Below are positions 52,596 through 62,082 of a stretch of DNA of 64,000 bases, piece by piece. Source of the stretch: Chitinophaga cymbidii (GTDB lineage: Bacteria > Bacteroidota > Bacteroidia > Chitinophagales > Chitinophagaceae). The stretch is taken from positions 1,550,001 through 1,614,000 of the forward strand of contig NZ_BKAU01000001.1 of the NCBI RefSeq assembly GCF_007992715.1, given 5' to 3'. The position numbers and the translations under genes are program-made. Within the stretch, counting starts at the first letter, position 1, and each line of letters starts with the position of its first letter. The notes below the pieces were generated by a model. It saw only the letters and a list, made by a program, of their open reading frames with translations, did not search any database and was not told the DNA's origin.

Positions 52596-53439
52596 TGGGG
52601 TGCAGTATTTGGCCCGTGATATAACTGGCGTCGTCAGAAGCGAGGAACACGTAACAGGGCGCTACTTCCACGGGCTGGCCCGCGCGTTTCAGCGGCACGT
52701 CGGAACCAAATTCCGCTACGTGCGACGCGGGGAAAGTAGCGGGGATAAGCGGCGTCCAGATAGGGCCCGGCGCCACGCCGTTCACCCGGATGCCTTTCGG
52801 CGCCAGCATAGAAGATAATGATCTTGTAAAAGAAACGATCGCGCCTTTGGTGGACGAGTAGTCCACCAGGTGACCGCTGCCGCGGTAAGCGGTAACGGAA
52901 GTGGTGTTGATGATGGAGCTGCCTTTTCGCATATGCGGCAGGGCGGCTTTCACGAGGTAGAACTGTGCGAAGATGTTGATGGAGAAGGTGCGGACGAGCT
53001 GCTCCGCCGTAATGTCCGCCAGCTTTTGCTGCGGGTATTGTACGGCGGCGTTGTTCACCAGGATGTCTATTCGTCCGAAGGTCTTCACCGCCTGGCGGAT
53101 GATCTTCTCACAATGCCTTTCCTTGCTGATGTCGCCCGCTATCAGGAGACACTGCCGGCCGTAGGCCCCTACCTGCGCAGCCGTATCTTCGGCATCGCCG
53201 TCTTCATCCAGGTAAGCGATCACCACATGGGCGCCTTCCGCGGCGAATGCAATGGCCACGGCGCGGCCGATGCCGCTGTCCCCGCCGGTGATCACAGCCA
53301 CCTTGTCCTGCAACCTGCCGCCCGCGGGCGTCTTTTCCTTTTCCGATACGGGCAGGGGAATCATTTTCGACTCAATGCCCGGCTGGCGGTTCTGCTTTTG
53401 CGCCGGGCGGATATCTTTCTTAGGCTGTGATTTCTGCAT
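52570..53439 (-). CDS. Short-chain dehydrogenase/reductase (general-stress YhdF/YdaD-like)
   Basis: This 289-residue NAD(P)-dependent oxidoreductase has a 45-residue polar N-terminal extension as in stress-induced SDRs. Motifs are the cofactor-binding TGGDSGIG, NNAAVQYPQ, and the catalytic Ser with YSSTKGA (Tyr/Lys). It ends with LHPNGGEIVNG. The substrate is unknown. It overlaps topoisomerase IB and follows the DUF892 gene. Confidence 0.92.
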   Translation of the reverse strand: MQKSQPKKDIRPAQKQNRQPGIESKMIPLPVSEKEKTPAGGRLQDKVAVITGGDSGIGRAVAIAFAAEGAHVVIAYLDEDGDAEDTAAQVGAYGRQCLLIAGDISKERHCEKIIRQAVKTFGRIDILVNNAAVQYPQQKLADITAEQLVRTFSINIFAQFYLVKAALPHMRKGSSIINTTSVTAYRGSGHLVDYSSTKGAIVSFTRSLSSMLAPKGIRVNGVAPGPIWTPLIPATFPASHVAEFGSDVPLKRAGQPVEVAPCYVFLASDDASYITGQILHPNGGEIVNG

Positions 53440-53515
53440 AGCTCCGTTTTAAACACAGCAAAGGACCTATACGGTGCGTTGCCACATCATATCGGTCCTT
53501 TGCAGCAAATTTGGG

Positions 53516-54112
53516 TTACTCTTCAGACATTGCTTCTTCATTCACAGAAGATTCTGCGATCTGCGTCAGCAATACGTCTGTTTCCTTTTCTTCTGCCAGC
53601 GTCTGTTCAAGAATACTGGCGGCCTCGGTGTGCCCCATGTGGTTAGCCAGGGTGCGGAGGCTGCCATACGCGGCTATCTCGTAATGTTCTACTTTCTGCG
53701 CAGCAATGATAAGGCCGGCGTCCAGCACAACGGATTCTTCTTCCTCGTCGATCAGCTCCTGTGCTTCCGCTACCAGCCCTTCCATCGCTTCACATTTTTT
53801 CGCCACAGGCTTTACGCCCATCAGGTCAAAAATTTCTTCCACGCGGCTTACATGTTCTTTTGTAGCAGCCAGGTGGTCTGCGAATGCGTTTACCAGCTCC
53901 TCGGTAGTAGCCGCTTTCTGCATTTTAGGCAGCGCTTTTACCAGGTGTTTTTCGGCCCAGTAAATGTCTTTCAGCTCGTCCATGAACAGCTGGTGGAACT
54001 TCGAGTTTTCCATTTCGCTGCTGACCTTTTTTGTGCTGCCGTTCTTCTTTGCGGCGGTAGTGCTTTTCCGGGAGGAGTTACCGTTTCCCCGGGTATTTTT
54101 TGTCGTAGCCAT
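53516..54112 (-). CDS. DUF892 (YciE/YciF-like) ferritin-like protein with basic N-terminal tail
   Basis: This 198-residue protein has a ferritin-like four-helix domain (FHQLFMDELKDIYWAEKHLV, ADHLAATKEHVSRVEEIF, AQKVEHYEIAAYGSLRTLA) whose Glu/His residues could bind two metals. A basic Ser/Thr/Lys-rich tail of about 35 residues (RKSTTAAKKNGSTKK) precedes it and could contact nucleic acid, as in Dps-like proteins. It belongs to the leftward stress operon. Confidence 0.9.
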   Translation of the reverse strand: MATTKNTRGNGNSSRKSTTAAKKNGSTKKVSSEMENSKFHQLFMDELKDIYWAEKHLVKALPKMQKAATTEELVNAFADHLAATKEHVSRVEEIFDLMGVKPVAKKCEAMEGLVAEAQELIDEEEESVVLDAGLIIAAQKVEHYEIAAYGSLRTLANHMGHTEAASILEQTLAEEKETDVLLTQIAESSVNEEAMSEE

Positions 54113-54139
54113 TGTGTTGATGTTTTATAGTGTTGATAA

Positions 54140-54517
54140 TTATTTATTGGGGAAAGGGAAACGGTCGCGTTTGTCTACAAGACTCTCCGTATCCCTGTCG
54201 TCTTCCACCATCAGGTCGGGGGATTGCTCCTGCACATCGTTATTCTCTTCGCTTTCACCCTTGTCCGGCATCTGCTTCTTCGGCCCCTGTTCCGGTCCTT
54301 CTGTGGGCTCGGTTTGCGGATTGCTCGGTTTGCGGTCTATTTCGCGTTTTGGAATTTCGTCCGGTATGTCCGGGTTTTCTTTCGGGGGAGCTGCCGGATC
54401 AAGTCCGGGTTTGGGTTGGCCTTCGCCTTCACCGCGATTTCCTTGCCCTTCCCGTCCGGGTGGTTGTTGACCTTGCCCTGGCCTGGGTTGTTGCGGTTGA
54501 TTAACTTCGCTTTTCAT
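54140..54517 (-). CDS. Intrinsically disordered Pro/Glu/Gln-rich protein
   Basis: This 125-residue protein has no folded domain that I can see. It is rich in P, Q, G, E, D and K (QPQQPRPGQGQQPPGREGQ, then NPDIPDEIPKREIDRKP) and becomes strongly acidic towards the C-terminus. Codons are consistent with neighbours, and it sits 27 bases before the DUF892 gene on the same strand. A role as a hydrophilic stress protein is speculative. Confidence 0.6.
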   Translation of the reverse strand: MKSEVNQPQQPRPGQGQQPPGREGQGNRGEGEGQPKPGLDPAAPPKENPDIPDEIPKREIDRKPSNPQTEPTEGPEQGPKKQMPDKGESEENNDVQEQSPDLMVEDDRDTESLVDKRDRFPFPNK

Positions 54518-54831
54518 GGCTCACAAGTTTTAAGGTGTATAATATATAACCGTCATCCAAACGACATTCCAATTAACTTTGCCATCAACTGGAACAGCTT
54601 TTGCAACAACAATATGAACAGCCACCATCAGACATTCCAGCGGCTGTTAAAAACTGCATCTATGGCGGGGCTTACAATTACCGACGGAATACTGCGTGTA
54701 AAAAATCAGCAGTGGGCGATGGTCCGCAGCCCGCTTTTGTAGAAAAGCGTTTTCACACTGTAGAAAATCTTTCACAGGAACATGCCGTCATCATTGGCCT
54801 GTAAGTATTTGTTTTTAAGTAACTTGTATCA
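54518..54831 (+). promoter_or_regulatory. Promoter and leader region of the kinase operon
   Basis: TAACTTTG at 54574-54581 is an exact -7 box. Transcription would start near 54588 and reach the kinase gene after about 240 bases. The leader has a 42-codon frame (ATG 54614 to TAG 54742) and an overlapping 67-codon frame from TTG 54601; neither has recognisable features, so neither is called as a gene. Confidence 0.4.
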
Positions 54832-56253
54832 ATGCATATCAGTGTACATAAAAAGATAAAAGTCGGTTTCTTCATCGCGTTTACGATCATCGTAGGGGCG
54901 TCCGTGTTATCTTACCTGATCGGAAAGAACCTGATGCACAACGCCAACCGCCTGAACCATACGGTGGAAGTATCCAAAAGGCTGGAAAGGGTCACCAAAC
55001 AGCTGAAAGATGCGGAAGCCGCCATCCGCGGTTACAACCTCACGAAGCAGGACGCTTTCCTGCATCCGAGCATGGAGGAACGCAGCATCCGCATCGAGCA
55101 GGAATACCGGAACCTCCGCAGGATCATGGACGACCCGGGGCAACAAAAGAACCTGGATACGCTCAAGCAGCTGCTGGATGTGAAATACAAACAACTGACG
55201 GCCGGCGAGCAGAAAGATTTCAGTAAAGGCAGCCGCATTTCCGTGGGAGAAGGCGAAGTGTCTATGGACCTGATAGACCGGAAGGTCAATGAAATGACGC
55301 AGATCGAAGAAGCGCAGCTGTATGAGAAATCCCGCCTGTTCGAATTTTTCTCCAACCTCTGGATACCAGTGGTGTTCATCATTTCGCTGTTCGCCATTCT
55401 CATCGGCGTGTATTCGTACGTGATACTCAGCAAGGAATTTCGCCTGCAGCTGCATATCGAAGCCCGCATGAAGCTGTACCAGCGGGAGCTGCAGGACAAT
55501 ATCACGCTGCTGAACAAGTCCAACCAGGAGCTGGAGCAATTTGCCTATGTAGCCTCTCATGACCTGCAGGAGCCCCTGCGCAAGATATCCACGTTCAGCG
55601 ACCGCCTGCAAACCAAATACGGCAGGGAACTGCCGCCCGATGCAGCGGAGCTGATCAACCGGATGGTGGCCGCCGTATCGCGGATGCGCGTGCTGATCAA
55701 CGACCTGCTTACGTTTTCCCGCGCGGGCCGCATGATGCCGGAAACCATGTTGCCGGTAGATCTGAACGCACTGCTGCAGGATGTAACGGGCGACCTGGAA
55801 GTAGCCCTGCTGGAAAAGAATGGAACGATCCTGATGGACCAGCTGCCCGAAGTGGAAGGCAACGATACCGCCCTTCACCAGCTGTTTCAAAACCTGCTCT
55901 CCAATTCCATCAAATTCGCGCATCCCGGCAGGCCGCTGGAAATCCGCATTAAAAGGGAGCTGCTGACGGGCCGCGAAATAGGGCTGGTAAAGGAGGATAA
56001 ATGGGATGAAACATTCTGCCGCATTACGATAAAAGATAACGGGATCGGGTTTGACCCCGTTTATGCAGACCGGATATTTCTCATCTTCCAGCGCCTCCAC
56101 GGCGTCAGCGAGTACAAGGGAACAGGGATCGGGCTCGCGATCTGCAAAAAGATCGTGGACGCGCATAACGGCTATATCAGCGCGTTCGGGCATCCGGATG
56201 AAGGCGCGGAATTTGTGATCATTCTGCCGCTCAAACAATCACGCGAAGATTAA
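54832..56253 (+). CDS. Membrane sensor histidine kinase with CHASE3-like sensor
   Basis: This 473-residue kinase has membrane helices at about 9-30 and 178-200 around a helical sensor (KQLKDAEAAIRGYNLTKQDA). A coiled coil leads to HisKA with H243 in VASHDLQEPLRKI, then a HATPase domain (FQNLLSNSIKFAH, KDNGIGFD, YKGTGIGLAICKK). The next gene, 18 bases later, encodes a receiver-kinase that may form a relay with it. Confidence 0.94.
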   Translation: MHISVHKKIKVGFFIAFTIIVGASVLSYLIGKNLMHNANRLNHTVEVSKRLERVTKQLKDAEAAIRGYNLTKQDAFLHPSMEERSIRIEQEYRNLRRIMDDPGQQKNLDTLKQLLDVKYKQLTAGEQKDFSKGSRISVGEGEVSMDLIDRKVNEMTQIEEAQLYEKSRLFEFFSNLWIPVVFIISLFAILIGVYSYVILSKEFRLQLHIEARMKLYQRELQDNITLLNKSNQELEQFAYVASHDLQEPLRKISTFSDRLQTKYGRELPPDAAELINRMVAAVSRMRVLINDLLTFSRAGRMMPETMLPVDLNALLQDVTGDLEVALLEKNGTILMDQLPEVEGNDTALHQLFQNLLSNSIKFAHPGRPLEIRIKRELLTGREIGLVKEDKWDETFCRITIKDNGIGFDPVYADRIFLIFQRLHGVSEYKGTGIGLAICKKIVDAHNGYISAFGHPDEGAEFVIILPLKQSRED

Positions 56254-56271
56254 TGCGTTGTATTAAAACAG

Positions 56272-57717
56272 ATGCAAACCATGAAAGATACAAGACCACA
56301 TATTCTGATGATCGATGATGATGAAGATGATTTCTTTTTGGTCAGCAGCCTTTTGCAGGATGTTGCGCCCAACCAGTACCACATCGAGTGGTGTGCTACC
56401 TACGAAGCGGGCATAGCCGCCATCGAACAGAAGCAGCATGTGTTGTACCTGGTGGACTACCGGCTGGGAAGGCATACCGGGCTGGACATCCTCCGGCATT
56501 TCCAGCATATCGGCTACGACGCCCCGGTGATCATGCTCACCGGCAAGGGCGATTACGCGATCGATAATGAAGCCATGATGGCCGGCGCGGCAGACTACCT
56601 CGTAAAAGGGGAAATCGGCGCACAGGAGCTGGAAAGAGCCATCCGCTATGGCATTTCAGAACACAAGCACCTGCAGACCATCGCGGAAAATGAAAGAAAA
56701 TATTTCGGCATATTCGAAAAGTCGCACGACCTGATCATTCTCGCCGACTGCGATAAAAATATCATCGAAGTAAACCCCACCGCACAGAAAAAGCTGCAGC
56801 ATACCCGCGAAGAACTCCTGCGCATGAACCTGAAAGACCTGTTCATGCAGGAAACCGAAGCCCTGCAATTCCTGCTGGACATCTGTGAGGACAATGCCAT
56901 CGTACAACGGGAATATGCCTTCAGGAACCAAAGCGGCCAGAAGCTGGACGTACTGGTGAATGCCAATAAGCTGGACGAGAAACTCGGCACCTTTCTCTGT
57001 GTTGCCGAAGACATCACCGAAAAGAAACGGGAAGAGCAGGAAAAGCAGCACCAGGAAAAATTCGTGATCACCGGCCGCATTGCGCGGGTGATCGCCCATG
57101 AGGTGCGCAACCCGCTCACCAATATCCTGCTGGCCGTGGGCCAGTTCAAACAGGAAATTCCCAGCGAACAGGAAGATGCGCAATTGTACCTGGACATTAT
57201 CGAGCGCAACTGCACCCGCATCAACCAGCTGGTCACCGAAATGCTGCAATCCACCCGCATGATGGAACTGCACCTGCATGAAATGGACGCGAACGAAATG
57301 GTGCACAACGCGCTGGCGCTGGCGGAAGACCGCCTGCAGCTCAACGAAATGCGGCTGGAAGAAAGCTATATGGAAGAAGACATCAACCTGCTGGTAGACG
57401 CTGAAAAAATGAGCATCGCGCTGCTGAACCTGTTCATCAACGCCATAGAAGCCATGACGCCCGGCCAGGGGGTGCTCCGCGTGAACACCATGCATGAGAA
57501 CGGCAAGGTATACATTCGTATAGGCGATAACGGTATAGGGATTCCCGAAGAGAATAAGGCCAAGCTCTTCGATCCTTTCTTTACGAATAAAACAAAAGGA
57601 ACGGGGCTTGGCCTCACCTCTACGCAAAATATCATTCTCAATCATAAAGGCGCCATCACCGTGGAAAGCTCCCCCGGCGAAGGAACGCTCTTTACCATCA
57701 TCCTCCCGGTAGTATAA
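56272..57717 (+). CDS. Response regulator-PAS-histidine kinase
   Basis: This is a cytoplasmic protein of 481 residues. The receiver domain (D62 in YLVDYRLGRHTG) is followed by a PAS domain (about 140-260) and a HisKA/HATPase kinase (H276 in VIAHEVRNPLTNIL; GDNGIGIPEENKAKLFDPFF). A receiver at the N-terminus suggests it is phosphorylated by the upstream kinase. ATG 56281 is an alternative start. Confidence 0.93.
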   Translation: MQTMKDTRPHILMIDDDEDDFFLVSSLLQDVAPNQYHIEWCATYEAGIAAIEQKQHVLYLVDYRLGRHTGLDILRHFQHIGYDAPVIMLTGKGDYAIDNEAMMAGAADYLVKGEIGAQELERAIRYGISEHKHLQTIAENERKYFGIFEKSHDLIILADCDKNIIEVNPTAQKKLQHTREELLRMNLKDLFMQETEALQFLLDICEDNAIVQREYAFRNQSGQKLDVLVNANKLDEKLGTFLCVAEDITEKKREEQEKQHQEKFVITGRIARVIAHEVRNPLTNILLAVGQFKQEIPSEQEDAQLYLDIIERNCTRINQLVTEMLQSTRMMELHLHEMDANEMVHNALALAEDRLQLNEMRLEESYMEEDINLLVDAEKMSIALLNLFINAIEAMTPGQGVLRVNTMHENGKVYIRIGDNGIGIPEENKAKLFDPFFTNKTKGTGLGLTSTQNIILNHKGAITVESSPGEGTLFTIILPVV

Positions 57718-57723
57718 TAAAAA

Positions 57724-57876
57724 CTATACAGCCCGTCCCCGTATAATGTTGATCAGAATGGCAATAACGGCCAGTACTAACAGGGCGTGTATAAGCCCGC
57801 CTGCCGAATAAACAAAGAATCCCAGTAACCATCCGATTATCAGGATCACAGCGATCAGATACAATAAGCTACTCAT
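57724..57876 (-). CDS. lmo0937-family small membrane protein
   Basis: The reading frame from ATG 57876 to TAG 57724-57726 encodes 50 residues (SSLLYLIAVILIIGWLLGFF, then a glycine-rich turn and ALLVLAVIAILINIIRGRAV). Two membrane helices around a Gly-rich loop are typical of the lmo0937 family, found near general-stress genes. It is convergent with the receiver-kinase gene. Confidence 0.8.
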   Translation of the reverse strand: MSSLLYLIAVILIIGWLLGFFVYSAGGLIHALLVLAVIAILINIIRGRAV

Positions 57877-58084
57877 GGCAATTAAATATTGGTTCATCCC
57901 TTATGGTAAAAATATTATGCCAATGTCGCCAGGCACGGCTTTTCAGGACAATGGGGCGCCCGGGGCAGGGCAAAGCATACCCATGCGGGGCATCTTCTTC
58001 CACAGAAAGAGCCGGTTAGCGCGTGGCAGTGTTTTTGGAGTTTTTGTATCGTAAACTTATTGTTTCATTCCAAAAATATACACC

Positions 58085-58537
58085 ATGCAACAGGGAAAAA
58101 CAGCTGCGGTGCTGGAAGATCTGATAAAGATCAATAATGACCGCATTGAAGGATATGAAAAAGCAATGAAGCAGGCGGAAGATGAAGATCTGAAAATGCT
58201 GTTCGGCAGGATGCTGGAAGAAAGCAGGCAATATACGGAAGAGCTGAATCGCCTGCCCGGCAGCCAGAGCGATGACGGCGAAAAGGATACGACCATGGCC
58301 GGCAAGATCTACCGCACCTGGATGGACGTGAAAGTTTCCTTCGGCGGCGCCGACCGCCATTCCATCCTTGCCTCCTGCGAATTCGGAGAAGACGCCGCGC
58401 AGAAATCCTACCGCCAGGCGCTGGAACAGGACCTGCCGGAAGACGTACGCACCGTGGTAGCCAGGCAGCAGGCCGCATTAAAGGCTTCCCACGACAAGAT
58501 CAGGCACCTCCGGGATATAGAGGCCGTCAACAAATAA
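58085..58537 (+). CDS. PA2169-type four-helix-bundle protein (DUF2383)
   Basis: This 150-residue helical protein (AVLEDLIKINNDRIEGYEKA, GRMLEESRQYTEELNRL, SILASCEFGEDAAQKSYRQA) matches the PA2169 family, a ferritin-like fold linked to general stress. A strong terminator follows, so it is a single-gene unit. Confidence 0.88.
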   Translation: MQQGKTAAVLEDLIKINNDRIEGYEKAMKQAEDEDLKMLFGRMLEESRQYTEELNRLPGSQSDDGEKDTTMAGKIYRTWMDVKVSFGGADRHSILASCEFGEDAAQKSYRQALEQDLPEDVRTVVARQQAALKASHDKIRHLRDIEAVNK

Positions 58538-58552
58538 ACTGCGTTTCAAAAG

Positions 58553-58598
58553 AAAACCGGCAGACCTGCAAAATCTTTGCAGGCTGCCGGTTTTTTAT
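58553..58598 (+). terminator. Intrinsic terminator
   Basis: AAAACCGGCAG (58553-58563) pairs with CTGCCGGTTTT (58584-58594), with an inner CCTGCAAA/TTTGCAGG helix and a T-run after. It ends the DUF2383 gene. Confidence 0.85.
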
Positions 58599-58776
58599 AC
58601 GACAGGATGTGGCTTTTCATAAAAGCTGTCCTGCATCGAATGCAGGACAGCGCAGGCAAGCTTTCAGTTTTATAAGTGTTTTACAACTTTCGTTGTGCTG
58701 CATTTATAAAACCATTAAAGCAGCCAATAACTAAAACAACAGCTATGATAAAAGTATAACCGGTTTAAAAAACGGG

Positions 58777-58962
58777 TTATAGCTCGTTAATGATTTTTTG
58801 TACTTCTTCTTTGGATTTGCCCAGTTTCTTTTGCAGGCGGCCGTACAATTCATCTTCCTTGCCTTCCGCATACATCAGGTCATCATCCGTCAAATCCGCA
58901 TATTGCTGCTTGAGCTTGCCTTTGATCTCGTTCCAGTTGCCTTTTAATTGCAGGGAGTTCAT
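58777..58962 (-). CDS. CsbD-family stress protein
   Basis: This 61-residue protein (LKGNWNEIKGKLKQQYADLT, GKEDELYGRLQKKLGKSKEE) is a clear CsbD-like small stress protein. The frame is open upstream to 59118, but the extra 52 residues are unlike CsbD and lie in non-coding sequence, so the ATG at 58962 is the start. Confidence 0.93.
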   Translation of the reverse strand: MNSLQLKGNWNEIKGKLKQQYADLTDDDLMYAEGKEDELYGRLQKKLGKSKEEVQKIINEL

Positions 58963-59199
58963 ATATTGAGTGTTTTGGTTTATGATGTTTGTGAGGAATA
59001 TAAACCAATTACTATACCACCCGTTTTTCCCGGCACGAACCGCTATATTTGACCTTAAAAGGATGCAAACTGGGGAACAGGAAAAACAGGGATCTGTGGA
59101 CATTTTTCCCCAATACATCTGTTTAAACAGCTAATTCCCGTCCGGCAAAGAGTTTGCGTAGGAAATGAAGTAAAAGGAAGAAATGGGGGATTTACAGAC

Positions 59200-59601
59200 A
59201 TGAATTACGGATGGAATATACTTGAAGAACAACCGAAAGCAATGGGTGCTTCTATTCTGATCATAGACGACGAGCCTGACATCTGCCGCTTATTACAGTT
59301 AAGTCTCAGTAAATATGGCTTCAAGGTCAAATACGTACACGCGCTTACGGAAGGCTTGCAGGACCTGCAGCGTTCCCGTCCGGATATTCTGTTCCTGGAC
59401 ATTCACCTGCCCGACGGTTCCGGGCTGGATGCCCTTCCTGTGATAAAAAAATGGTATCCCGACCTCACCGTGATCACCATCAGTGCTTATGACAACGGGA
59501 TGGAAAAACAAAAAGCGTTAACAGCAGGTGCGGCCCACTTTTTGCCGAAACCTTTTGATGTGGGCAAGCTGAAAGAGATCATTTATCGTGTGAAGAGCTG
59601 A
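59200..59601 (+). CDS. Single-domain response regulator
   Basis: This 133-residue receiver domain has no output domain. Acidic residues in LIIDDEPD, phospho-acceptor D67 in LFLDIHLPDGSG, and the PKPF lysine are present. It may shuttle phosphate in a relay with the orphan hybrid kinases nearby. An internal ATG at 59242 directly before the receiver fold is an alternative start. Confidence 0.92.
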   Translation: MNYGWNILEEQPKAMGASILIIDDEPDICRLLQLSLSKYGFKVKYVHALTEGLQDLQRSRPDILFLDIHLPDGSGLDALPVIKKWYPDLTVITISAYDNGMEKQKALTAGAAHFLPKPFDVGKLKEIIYRVKS

Positions 59602-59679
59602 ATTTAGCTCACAGACCCGTATGCATAATTATTCGTAAATTTATTACCCGGCCTGATAAATCTTATTTTAAAATAAAAT

Positions 59680-61125
59680 ATGAAGAGTGTCCTCATAATT
59701 GATGATGAAATAAACATTTGTACCCTCCTGAGCAAATTTCTGGGCAAGCACGGGTTCAAAACGGATAGCACTATGACCGGCGCGCAGGCGCTGAAAATGC
59801 TGAAAGAGCATCCGTACGATCTTGTTTTATGTGATTACCGGTTGAAAGACACGGACGGCGCCAGGCTGATGAGCGACATCCGGCAGATGAGCCCGCAGAC
59901 GGTGGTGATCATCATCACCGGTTATTCTGATGTGCGCATTGCCGTGGAAATGGTGAAGAACGGCGCGTATGATTATATCTCCAAACCGCTTTATCCTGAC
60001 GAGATACTGAGCCTCGTGAACAAGGCCCTCGCGCAGCAACCCGCCACACCCGTGGAGAGTACGCATAACGTGGTAGCGCCCCACGCCCACGAAGAACCCG
60101 CCACACCCGCTGCGCGCATGCAGAAAAACGGGCGCTCCTACGTATTCGGCGAAAGCGAAGTGTCCCGCGAGCTTTACCGCGAGCTGACCCTCGTGGCGCC
60201 GACGGACTTCAGCGTGATCGTATTCGGGGAAACCGGTACGGGTAAAGAATCTGTTGCCCACCTCATTCATGAGCACAGCAGCCGCAAAGGCCAGCCTTTT
60301 GTGGCGATGGACTGCGGCAGCCTTTCCAAGGAACTGGCGGCCAGCGAACTGTTCGGGCATGAAAAAGGCTCCTTCACCGGCGCCATCGGCACCAAGATCG
60401 GGGCATTTGAACAAGCCCACGGTGGCACCCTGTTCCTGGACGAGATCGGTAACCTCTCTTATGACATACAGGTAGCCATGCTGCGCGTGATACAGGAAAA
60501 ACAGATCCGCCGCGTGGGCAGCATGAAAGAGATCGGGGTAGACGTACGCCTCATTGTGGCATCCAACGAAAACCTGTTTGAATCCGTACAAAAAGGAAAA
60601 TTCCGGGAAGACCTCTTTCACCGTTTCAATGAATTCACCATCCATATTCCGCCCCTGCGCGACAGAACGGAAGACCTTCCGCTGTTCGTGGAATCATTCA
60701 CCGAACAGGTCAGCAAAGAACTGAACAAACCCGCCGCTCCCATCAGCGAGGAAGTGTGGGAATGTTTCCGGAATTACGACTGGCCGGGTAATATCCGCGA
60801 ACTGAAGAACGTTATCCGCCGCGCCAGCCTCCTCACCCCCGCGGGCAAAGAGATCACCATGGCGGCCCTGCCGCTGGAAATGAAAGCAGGCAGCAGCACC
60901 CCGCGTTATACGGCCGCATCCGCGGAGAACCCCGGAGACGACATGCCGGAAGGTATGATGCTGGACTCCAACGACCTGAAATCGGTGGCCCTGAAAGCAG
61001 AATACAACAAGATCATCAATGTGCTGAAAGCGGTGAAGTATAACAAGACCAAAGCGGCGCAATTGCTGAACATCGACCGTAAAACGCTGTACAACAAGCT
61101 CCGCCTGCTCAATATCAACTACTGA
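59680..61125 (+). CDS. NtrC-family sigma-54-dependent response regulator
   Basis: This 481-residue activator has a receiver (D52 in [12 protein letters not shown]), an AAA+ domain (Walker A GETGTGKE at about 183-190; the sigma-54-contacting GSFTGA loop at 230-235; [11 protein letters not shown]) and a C-terminal Fis-type helix-turn-helix ([20 protein letters not shown]). It drives open-complex formation at sigma-54 promoters when phosphorylated. The iron-permease-like gene follows one base later and is probably co-transcribed. Confidence 0.96.
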   Translation: MKSVLIIDDEINICTLLSKFLGKHGFKTDSTMTGAQALKMLKEHPYDLVLCDYRLKDTDGARLMSDIRQMSPQTVVIIITGYSDVRIAVEMVKNGAYDYISKPLYPDEILSLVNKALAQQPATPVESTHNVVAPHAHEEPATPAARMQKNGRSYVFGESEVSRELYRELTLVAPTDFSVIVFGETGTGKESVAHLIHEHSSRKGQPFVAMDCGSLSKELAASELFGHEKGSFTGAIGTKIGAFEQAHGGTLFLDEIGNLSYDIQVAMLRVIQEKQIRRVGSMKEIGVDVRLIVASNENLFESVQKGKFREDLFHRFNEFTIHIPPLRDRTEDLPLFVESFTEQVSKELNKPAAPISEEVWECFRNYDWPGNIRELKNVIRRASLLTPAGKEITMAALPLEMKAGSSTPRYTAASAENPGDDMPEGMMLDSNDLKSVALKAEYNKIINVLKAVKYNKTKAAQLLNIDRKTLYNKLRLLNINY

Positions 61126-61126
61126 C

Positions 61127-61582
61127 ATGCCGATGGCGAAAAAATTACCCTTTTTTGAAAAGCTGGCAGGTAAAGCGGTCAGTGTTACCGGAAGCCCCTG
61201 GGCGTTTCTCACGGCGGCGCTGGTGATCATCGTATGGGCTGTTACCGGCCCCCTTTTCGGGTTTTCAGACACCTGGCAGCTGGTGATCAACACCGGCACC
61301 ACCATCGTTACTTTCCTGATGGTGTTCATCATCCAGAAAACGCAGAACAAGGATTCGAAATCCATCCAGCTGAAGCTGAACGAGCTGATCGCCGCCACCA
61401 AAGCGGCCAGTAACAGATTGATAGATGTGGAAGACCTGTCCGAGCAGGAGCTGGATACGCTCCACCGGTTTTACCAGAAGCTGGCGGACGAAACAAAAAG
61501 CAAGCTCGACCTGAAACATTCGCATTCCATAGAAGAAGCGATGGGCAACATTGAAGAAAAAATTAAAAGCCGCAAAGCCTAG
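61127..61582 (+). CDS. Low-affinity iron permease-family membrane protein
   Basis: This 151-residue protein has two membrane helices (about 27-45 and 50-70; the latter includes NTGTTIVTFLMVFIIQKTQN) followed by a charged cytoplasmic helical tail (LQLKLNELIAATKAASNRLI-like). The pattern matches the bacterial low-affinity iron permease family; iron transport is not proven for bacterial members. It overlaps the convergent VOC gene by four bases. Confidence 0.87.
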   Translation: MPMAKKLPFFEKLAGKAVSVTGSPWAFLTAALVIIVWAVTGPLFGFSDTWQLVINTGTTIVTFLMVFIIQKTQNKDSKSIQLKLNELIAATKAASNRLIDVEDLSEQELDTLHRFYQKLADETKSKLDLKHSHSIEEAMGNIEEKIKSRKA

Positions 61583-62067
61583 CGGTTCAATTCCTGCAGA
61601 AGATCGGTGATATTCAGCCGGCGGGTATACATGTTCAGCCCGCCCGCCTCATCCTGCGGCCACTGCTCCCGCGGCCGGTCCCAGTACAATTCCAGTCCAT
61701 TACCATCCGGGTCATTCAGGTAAAGCGCCTCTGAAACACCGTGGTCCGCAAAGCCGGTGAAAGTCACATTGGCGTCCGTCAGCCGTTTGTAGATGGCCGC
61801 GAGGTCTTTTCTTTCAGGATAAAGAATGGCAACATGATAGAGGCCCGCCGCATTTTCCGGCGCGGGCGGCATGCCCTTGCTGTGCCAGGTATTCAGCCCG
61901 ATGTGATGATGATAACCGCCGGCCGAGATAAACGCAGCCTGGTCGCCATACTTCATCATCAGCTCAAAGCCCAGCAGGCCGCAATAAAAATCCAGGGAGC
62001 GCTGCAGGTCGGAAACTTTCAGGTGTACGTGACCGATGCGTGTCTGCGCGGGAACGGTGTAGCTCAT
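61579..62067 (-). CDS. VOC-family (glyoxalase/extradiol dioxygenase-like) protein
   Basis: This 162-residue metalloenzyme of the vicinal-oxygen-chelate fold has paired beta-alpha-beta-beta-beta modules (HVHLKVSDLQRSLDFYCGLL, GYHHHIGLNTW, VSEALYLNDPDGNGLELYWD). His and Glu residues that could hold a metal are present. The substrate is unknown; it is similar to CatE-like catechol dioxygenases. It lies 15 bases downstream of the dcu gene on the same strand. Confidence 0.88.
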   Translation of the reverse strand: MSYTVPAQTRIGHVHLKVSDLQRSLDFYCGLLGFELMMKYGDQAAFISAGGYHHHIGLNTWHSKGMPPAPENAAGLYHVAILYPERKDLAAIYKRLTDANVTFTGFADHGVSEALYLNDPDGNGLELYWDRPREQWPQDEAGGLNMYTRRLNITDLLQELNR

Positions 62068-62082
62068 ACCGCAAATATCGTA

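Noticed and set aside
58963..59118. N-terminal extension of the CsbD frame
   Set aside because: CsbD proteins are about 60 residues and start where the ATG at 58962 places them; the extension has no similarity.
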